Shown here: piece after piece, positions 57,760-64,000 of the stretch | Numbering within the stretch: the stretch's first letter is position 1 | How the letters are laid out: every line of letters starts with the position of its first letter | NCBI RefSeq assembly: GCF_028453695.1 | Contig: NC_135777.1 | Coordinates: 6,747,714-6,811,713, forward strand | Direction: 5' to 3' | DNA: 64,000 nucleotides | DNA from: Augochlora pura | Lineage: Eukaryota; Arthropoda; Insecta; Hymenoptera; Halictidae | Notes under the pieces: model-generated | What the model was told of the DNA's origin: nothing | What the model saw: only the letters and a program-made list of their open reading frames with translations | Databases searched by the model: none | Program-made: the position numbers and the translations under genes

Positions 57760-58505
57760 AAGTTACTCAAAATTATATAACTATCTTTGACTGTTTGATT
57801 GTTGGGTAATGATGCGATGTTTAAGAATTTTTTATAAACGTAAAAATTGAGGGGTCACGAAAGGGAAGATTGAGAGAACTCAGCGAAATCTCCATAGATA
57901 ATCCGGGAATGTTTTCCGAACCGATACTTCATTTTCCTATCGAGATATCTTAACAATCAATCGTTTAAGATCGATAATTTTATGAGATAGCGGTAATGCC
58001 CCGGTTTAATGCCAAAACAAAGAATCTGGGGGCTGTCGTTTCGACGAATTTAGTCTCAGTAGCGTTTCATCGATTAGTCATAACAGCTCGTTTCGCTACA
58101 ACCCCCCCTCGATCCTGCATAAATCCCATACCGTTCCGTGCGTGCCGCCCGGAATTCATTCCCGACCCCGAGCAACGGTGCTGCCTCTTCTTTTTCTGAA
58201 AATTCCGTCGCTCGACGTCCACGGAGTCTGGGCCAAGACATGCTCGAGGACCGTCTACGATCCCGATGCAGTAGACTCGCCGTGCAGAAATAACGCGTAG
58301 GCACAAAATAACCAGCTCGAAAACGGAAAGGGTACCCGCGGACCGATGCGGTAAGGACGAACGATTAAGGTTCGGAAGAGCGAAGAAGACGCGTCAGAAA
58401 GCAAAACGACAGACGCGAGAATACGTCTGTAAATTCGATAAGAGATACAAAAGCGTTTGCCGGAAAGGTTTCGAGGGAAAAAAGTCGCGGAGAAAGCGAC
58501 AAGAA

Positions 58506-58540
<35 letters not shown>

Positions 58541-58830
58541 CCCATTTCGCATTCTGCGGAGAACTAGTCAGCGGCTAACTATAAGAGAAGCTAACTATAA
58601 CTCGGAGTCTCTACCCCTCAGGTGGCTATTTCCAGCGTTCCGTTTGTCGCACTGCCAATCCCCCCTCTTGGTCTCTCTCGTCTACTTTCCTCCCTCTCTT
58701 ATTACCCTCTCCGTGCTCCGAGTGCTATGGTCGCGCGAACGCCCCGTGTTTCCGCGGCGTGCCGTCGCATCGGTCGCGTAAAGTCGAAAGAACGCGGTGT
58801 TACGCCGCATCGGCCCCCATCCCTATGTAT
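57760..58830. other. Non-coding stretch with CpG-rich block and GA tract
   Basis: AT-rich to 58000, then CpG-rich with overlapping frames of 67-120 codons on both strands that have no domains. A GA microsatellite lies at 58505-58540. Confidence 0.35.
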
Positions 58831-59010
58831 TAGGATGTCCCATATGTTTCTTCCCTTTTTTTCATGCGAAATGAATACACGATATTTGTTCAGGATTTAT
58901 TATGTTATATATGAACCGTTCTGTTCTATAACCTTCTCCCATCTCTCAGGAAGCCTCATTATGCCCTCTTTCCAAAATTGTTGAAGCTTATTTGCAAAAT
59001 ATTGTGCGTT
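58831..59010 (-). mobile_element. Mariner-type element, 3' end remnant
   Basis: Begins TAGGATGTCCCATATGTTTC, the mariner-type terminus also seen at 36851 and 51611, and includes the transposase C-terminus (58900-59006). It is cut off at about 59010, where the ATTTCAATA array starts. Confidence 0.78.
58900..59006 (-). pseudogene. Mariner transposase C-terminus, intact stop
   Basis: On the minus strand the frame reads QYFANKLQQFWKEGIMRLPE then RWEKVIEQNGSYIT and a TAA at 58900-58902. The LPERW-x-KVIEQNG-Y ending is characteristic of mariner-family transposases. Only about 35 C-terminal codons remain, upstream of which a simple repeat replaces the gene. Better preserved than the related remnant at 51901-52044. 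Confidence 0.85.
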
Positions 59011-59025
59011 TTTATCGCGTGTAAT

Positions 59026-59169
59026 GTATTTCAATATTTCGATATTTCAATATTTCAATATTTCAATATTTAATATTTCAATATTTCAATATTTCAATAT
59101 TTCAATATTTCAATATTTCAATATTTAATATTTCAATATTCGATATTTCAATATTCAATATTTCAATAA
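59026..59169. repeat. 9-bp ATTTCAATA satellite
   Basis: About fifteen copies of ATTTCAATA with occasional 3-bp losses (ATTTAATA, ATTCGATA). It begins at the break in the mariner remnant and ends about 75 bp before the candidate exon at 59244. Confidence 0.92.
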
Positions 59170-59243
59170 TCATTGAACTCTAATAGTAACCAGAAAACGG
59201 TAATAATCGACAAATTCACTATGGAAAATAATTTGTGTTTCAG

Positions 59244-59335
59244 ATTTATTGCCAGAGTAAATGTAGGACGAGAACAGCTATTAAAGATGCTATAAACTGC
59301 TGGTTATTGGATTCTCTTCGAAGTAGAAGTATATT
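59244..59335 (+). CDS. Candidate 92-nt exon with strong splice sites
   Basis: The acceptor (AATAATTTGTGTTTCAG) and donor (TATATT/GTGAGTAC) are both good. Only one frame is open: IYCQSKCRTRTAIKDAINCW then LLDSLRSRSI, phase 0 in and 2 out. It is basic with three Cys. No domain is recognised. A non-coding exon is equally possible. Confidence 0.37.
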
Positions 59336-60560
59336 GTGAGTACATTTCAGGTATAACATTATTAACATATTTTATCGATGGACGGTAATCATTACCAATA
59401 TTTAACTCCAACAAATGTAGAAGAGATTGAAATGAACGTTTGCGACTAACAAAATATAGGCAATAGTGCAGAGTTCTAACACTTTTTACTATATCTCGAA
59501 CACGCAACGAGTATCGAGTTTCGCATATTCGCGAAGAATATCGATTACCGTGTCTCATCGCTTAGGGGTTGCCGAGGACATAGACTCGGAGAACGACGGA
59601 AATAAAGCTTATCGACTGCACTATATAAAAGTTTTATACAATAGATCTTATGACATTAACGCGTACAATCAAGGATATAAGGAAACACGGAAGAATCGTG
59701 GCGCACATTGACAAGCTAATAAATAGTCCGCGGAACTTTCTGCAGAAATTACAAGAAACGAGAGTCGACTATCTCTTCTCTTAATAGTTTGAATATTTTT
59801 ATTATTTAAAGATGTCATGCTTCTGTTCTTTTATTTTATCTTATGTTCGTTCTATCTTAAATATTCGTTCTATCTCTAATATAATAAATGTAAGTAAATT
59901 GAAAATATAATATTAATTCAAAATAAATATATACTACTTGATTATAATTATATATTTTACTTCATTACTAGATTGGCAAAGCAACGATAGTGTCGGAGTT
60001 ATGAATTGAAATATTACAAATAGAACCGCGCGGTATGTAATAATAAGTGTTAACAATAAATCTTCTTCTTCGGTAGAAGAATATTGAGAAAATTGTAAAG
60101 TTAAGATTACTTTTAAGTATTATAATCTATACGCGTGGTAAATTACATCGAATTACTATTAATAATTACGAAGTATTACTTAGGAGAGTGAGTTAATATT
60201 CATATCAGGAACAACACGTCTTCGGTTGTCCATATTTAGCCCTGCAATTATTATGGTATGACGTGACGTCTGGGTCGCTATTGGCGCATTACGTGTCACA
60301 GAGCGATGTTCACACGACACTGATGATTCTCGCTGCTTGCAAGTAAACAACTTATGAATGGAGTGACAGGAAACAGTAGAGCTGCATGAATAATTGTCAA
60401 TTAAGGAATTGTACATGTTATGTACATAAATTGCTTAACAAAACGAAGCAGAGTAATTACTTTTTCTTTATCCGTTCTTACAATTTATCGAGTAGGTTTC
60501 TTCTCACGCTGTGGCTTTATATTTAAATATTATTTTAAATACTTTCGATTATGATTCGAT
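59336..60560. other. AT-rich non-coding stretch
   Basis: Frames of 78-84 codons on both strands at 59304-59711 and 60180-60416 overlap each other or lack context. No repeats or RNA genes recognised. Confidence 0.4.
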
Positions 60561-60720
60561 TTAACCCTTTGCAGTCGGGACAATTTTAAGATTAGATCCA
60601 AAATTGCTATTTCGACCAGCTGTAATATAGCACTTAGTATAATTTATGCATGTGAAATTATTTTGATTTTGAATTAATTATTAGAGTTTTCTTCAAATAT
60701 CTTTAGACAAATAATAATAC
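60561..60720 (+). mobile_element. TTAA MITE family A-like, left part only
   Basis: Starts TTAACCCTTTGCAGTCGGGA then CAATTTTAAGATTAGATCC; the terminal 20 bp match family A, while the body is diverged. No right end is seen before the Tc1-like fragment at 60786. Confidence 0.5.
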
Positions 60721-60785
60721 CTAGAATGTTTATTATAAAAAAAGGAAAAATTATAACAAACTCTTAATCTCCCGTCGCATCCATA

Positions 60786-60900
60786 AATATTAAATAAGCT
60801 AATAAAAAGTTTATTGCAAAATTGTACACGCGTCCCTTGATTTCAACAGATTTCTCTTACAAGCAACGAGGGTACGAACACTTATGGGACTGACTGTATA
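60786..60900. mobile_element. Tc1-like terminal fragment, copy 2
   Basis: Matches 49961-50075 over its whole 115 bp without net gaps: AATAAAAAGTTTATTGCAAA, CACGCGTCCCTTGATTTCAA, GGGACTGACTGTATA. Read from the right it begins TATACAGTCAGTCCCATAAG, a Tc1-type terminus. Confidence 0.62.
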
Positions 60901-61202
60901 GATATAGACCAGACTCGCGCACAGGCGCGGAGTGCTCGCGCAGAAAAACACGCGCTCGCCGACTTTGCGTGGCACTTCAATTACGGGGGGATTCGTAGCA
61001 GATCGAAGATCCGCGGGGTCAGTGCACGGATCTATTTCCACAACTTTCAGTCGCTTCTGCTCTGGCTAAATTCTATTATTTATTTACGGCCGGGCTTCTC
61101 TATAGGGCTTGAGAAAGCGGAAAGTTCATCGGGACGACTTCTACGGCTTCGAAGATACCAGCGATTATCTCGTTGATCTTCTCTCTACGAATGAATTTTC
61201 AG

Positions 61203-61391
61203 CGAGGAAACTTTAGAAGCGTCGACAAATTAGAAAAACACGACCTAAGTACTTTTTATCAACCCACTTTATTCTCTGCAACGACACGTTTCAAAAATAT
61301 TAGCGTACACAGATTTTCGCACAGTTTGTTTCAATTACAAACATTTTCTGGATTTTATGTTTTTAGGATGCGAATTTTCATGGTGAAATAA
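61203..61391 (+). CDS. Candidate terminal exon, weak
   Basis: An acceptor with a fair tract (CTTCTCTCTACGAATGAATTTTCAG) is followed by 62 codons, RGNFRSVDKLEKHDLSTFYQ at the start and FYVFRMRIFMVK at the end, closing with TAA at 61389-61391. The first half is protein-like; the second is Phe-rich and less so. No domain recognised. Confidence 0.2.
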   Translation, partial: RGNFRSVDKLEKHDLSTFYQPTLFSATTRFKNISVHRFSHSLFQLQTFSGFYVFRMRIFMVK

Positions 61392-62689
61392 CTACGTAAA
61401 AATTCGTAATAATTACGTAAAATTCACGTCGTTCGCAAAATGGAAAACGGTGATTGAACAGAAAATTTTGTTTTTATTAAATCATATAAACTAGACTAAA
61501 TAACATCGAATGGAATAAAATTCTCGTAAAAATGTTGCTGTTATTTATGAAAAAACTCGATAACTTAGAAAAAAATTACAACAAAAATTTACGGTTACGA
61601 AACGATAAATTCGACGGAAGATTTGCAGTTCCCGAGTCCCAAGAATTCGCGGATAGTGGTAAAAGTCGATAAGTATCCTATGCTCGCAGTTTGTCAAAAC
61701 TCTCTGTGGTCCGTTGGTATATCGTATCGTGGGCTGTGCATTAGTAGCTACCGCGTTCGCTGTCTTGGTTATCTTGGGTCGGCTGGTATTTGATTGCCGG
61801 CCGCCGCGTGCCGCAAGAATGCGGACTTGTAATGATAACGCGCCGTTCATTTAAATTTCATGCATTTAGCCGTAGTTATGCGCGACGGTAGCGTTGTTCC
61901 GTTTTATCTCTCGGTTACCGTTTTCGGTGTTCGTCGCCGAGTTATGCGGATGATTGAGATGTCTCGATAGCGACGAAAGAACGTTTTCGTACGACAATGA
62001 TTATTTACGATACGAGTCGTTTTACTTAAACGTTGTAAATTGTCCCACTGTGGTTCCCTCTGGTAGTAATTGACTATAGTGATTATGTTCGAAATATCCG
62101 TGAAATAATGCTCGACGAGACAGAGAAATTCCTACGATATCAAGCGAATCTCCGTGCTCTATTTAACGACCGTCCCGCGAGTAGACAGAGCTCTCGTTGA
62201 ATCGATGGTGCCCCATGCCCGCGCTCGCGCGCGCGCGCCGCAAGAAGTCCCGCTCGAAGACCGTCTAATTACAGTCGGCTCTTTAGGGATTAAGTTCGCG
62301 TTTAAGTTTTTCATGCAGCCTTGGCCGGGCCCCGTTCGTTTCGCGACCGAACAGGCACTGTGATTAAGCGACCGACGCGATTAGAGTCGATCTGAATTAA
62401 CCAAGGCGATTCGTGGGGCCGTACTGAAAAACCAACGTTCCAGACCCCGAACGATGTTCCACGGACGATCAAAGGATTGCGTGCATCCGGCGCATCAATT
62501 GGAACAGAATTTTTCCGTGGTTTCGATTACTTTAACTCGACCCGCGAAGATTGGCTCCGGTTTAGGTAATTGTTTCTTTCCTGGAGAGGCTCGCAGGTTA
62601 ATTGTTCTACAAGGTGTCGCGAAATTGTTTGCACAACTCGTTTCAATTACTTTCGAAAGCGGAGAGTTTGGAAACAATATTATAATATT
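61392..62689. other. Non-coding stretch
   Basis: A 101-codon minus frame (61545-61850) and plus frames at 62154-62363 and 62454-62711 are open without domains or paired splice sites. A CpG-rich segment with (GC)n lies near 62217-62240. No gene supported. Confidence 0.35.
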
Positions 62690-62745
62690 TAACAATATTA
62701 CGATATTATAATATTATAATATTTAACAATATTACAATATTATAT

Positions 62746-62995
62746 TTAACACTAGATTGCCTAGGCAAGTCATTTTGACTGCTTTTCAATTTCAATTAGA
62801 AGAATAATTATGTAAATAATGACACAGCTTCTTATAATTTCGTGACTTTTTCTACAACATATAAATGCGTTTATAAATCATTGTTGTTGCCCTCCCCCCC
62901 CCCTCCTTCATTTCCGGTATATATATATGTGTTATACCTATATTGCCGAAAGCACTCATTTTCCCGTCTTCAAGTTCCCGTCTTTCTAGTGTTAA
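62746..62995. mobile_element. TTAA-bounded MITE, family D
   Basis: A 250-bp element with inverted ends TTAACACTAGA and TCTAGTGTTAA sits inside an AATATT-rich array that continues on both sides (62690-62745 and 62996-63045). Both edges are TTAA. Internally it has GTCATTTTGAC near the left end, a C-rich run at 62896-62910 and an AT microsatellite. No coding capacity. I infer a non-autonomous piggyBac-type element. Confidence 0.78.
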
Positions 62996-63045
62996 TATTA
63001 TAATATATATATACAATATTATATTATATTTAACAATATTATTCG

Positions 63046-64000
63046 GACGACGGATAAGAGATAAAAACTATCGAACAGCGCTTCGAAAATTAATAGATCA
63101 TTGAAAATTACAGGACTCGCGCGACGCTGCTTACTTATGTTGTTCCTAGCAATAAAAAGAGAGGCGGCGGTGGAGGGTGGGGGGGGGGGGGGGCTGTATT
63201 CTACAGGTGAATAAAACGCTGCAGAAAACGTAGATCGTTATCCGGCACTCGATTAACATAATTAACGATTGGAATACGAGGCATAAAGCTACTTACACAC
63301 ACACAGTAACGATACGAACAACCTTAACCCACCGGCAACGCAATCGTTTGGAAAACACGTCATAATAACCGGGTAAAAGAGCCGATTATGCGAACAAACG
63401 ATTGGAAGCCGTTCTTCTCGATTGGAAGATTATTCGGAATTTTATTGCTACATTGCCGGTTGGACAAAAGAAAAAATGGCCAGTAATTCATAACTTTCGT
63501 CATCTTTGCTCTACAGTCAAGGTTCAAGTTCTCCTTTGATTCGAGAACAAGAACGCTGGTAACGCCGCGGCTGTGTAATTCAGGGGAAAGGAAAATCACA
63601 TCGGTGTTGCAACGCGAATTCGATTCACGGTCGAACAACTTGCCTGTAAAAGCAACGAAATTCCAGCCGCGATCTTTATTGCGGAGCCTGAGCTGGCGAA
63701 CCCGAGGCGGCGGTGTTTCTTTTAAAGAAGAATTTCAAACGTGCGACGTATATATTTCCTTTGAGGAATTTTTAGTTTATGCAATTCTAGAGTAAGGAAA
63801 TATATCGGTTCGTCGAATTTGTATTTGTAAAACGATTCATAAGTTTCAGTGTTCAGTCATGAAAAATTTAGTTACGAAAAAATTTCTCCATTTCTATTTT
63901 ATCGTTTTATGTTGGAAACGGCGATAGTTCGTTGCTTTGAATTTTTATTCTCGTCTCGGACACGAAGACGAAATAACTTTCGAAGCGATTGGACAAAAAG
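63046..64000. other. Non-coding end of window
   Basis: A run of about 15 G lies at 63179-63193. A minus frame of 92 codons (63360-63638) and a plus frame of 63 codons (63604-63795) have no domain or splice support. Confidence 0.4.

Noticed and set aside
1..64000. tRNA genes, CRISPR arrays, conserved microRNAs (let-7, bantam, miR-1, miR-9, miR-184 and others)
   Set aside because: Scanned by eye for B-box-like and mature microRNA sequences; no match found. A covariance-model search would be needed to exclude them fully.

Overview
The window is eukaryotic, almost certainly from an insect and most likely a hymenopteran (bee, wasp or ant). The basis is composition and repeat content. It has an AT-rich background broken by short CpG-rich islands, purine/pyrimidine microsatellites, short DNA-transposon remnants of insect types, and a scattered GGTTATGTCA motif that I associate with hymenopteran genomes (recollection, not checked). 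There are no operons, ribosome-binding sites, CRISPR arrays or other prokaryotic features. I found no tRNA, rRNA or recognisable conserved microRNA by eye.

No complete protein-coding gene is visible. The window reads as intergenic and/or long-intron DNA. The longest open frame is 226 codons (56041-56721, minus) and most others are chance frames in GC-rich islands. A few short stretches have both a pyrimidine-tract acceptor and a consensus donor around an open frame. The best are 48781-48828 (+), 59244-59335 (+), 34171-34245 (-) and 5339-5405 (-), with weaker ones at 27990-28101, 28786-28930, 37934-38046, 43521-43669 (all +), 38427-38658 and 56569-56691 (both -). I recognise none of their products. 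They fall on both strands and cannot be joined into one gene model from sequence alone. CpG-rich islands at about 640-1105, 6560-7110, 34300-36700, 45500-47340 and 56560-58850 look like promoter or 5'-exon DNA. The clearest is 6562-7109, which ends in a good donor.

The well-supported content is mobile DNA. (1) A roughly 230-bp MITE family ends in TTAACCCTTTGCACTCG and has TTAA at both edges (piggyBac-type target). At least 13 full, truncated or inverted copies lie between 15.7 and 60.7 kb. (2) Other TTAA-bounded families occur at 7672-7804, 44048-44314 and 62746-62995, with single ends at 21064-21111, 33897-33946 and 46395-46443. (3) A hAT-type MITE at 47361-47627 has perfect 16-bp inverted ends and a perfect 8-bp target duplication. 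(4) An internally deleted IS630/Tc1-like element at 19408-20110 has readable but broken transposase segments on the minus strand. (5) Mariner-type pieces include two transposase C-termini (51901-52044 and 58900-59006, minus) and a 262-bp unit present twice, exactly 14,760 bp apart. (6) Two 115-bp Tc1-like ends lie at 49961-50075 and 60786-60900.

Tandem repeats are frequent: the 9-bp ATTTCAATA array at 59 kb, a 16-bp array with inverted flanks at 44.4 kb, a 32-bp minisatellite at 50.9 kb, a TAA array at 53.5 kb and a roughly 21-bp array at 54 kb. Overall this looks like a gene-poor, transposon-littered region, possibly the introns of one or more long genes.
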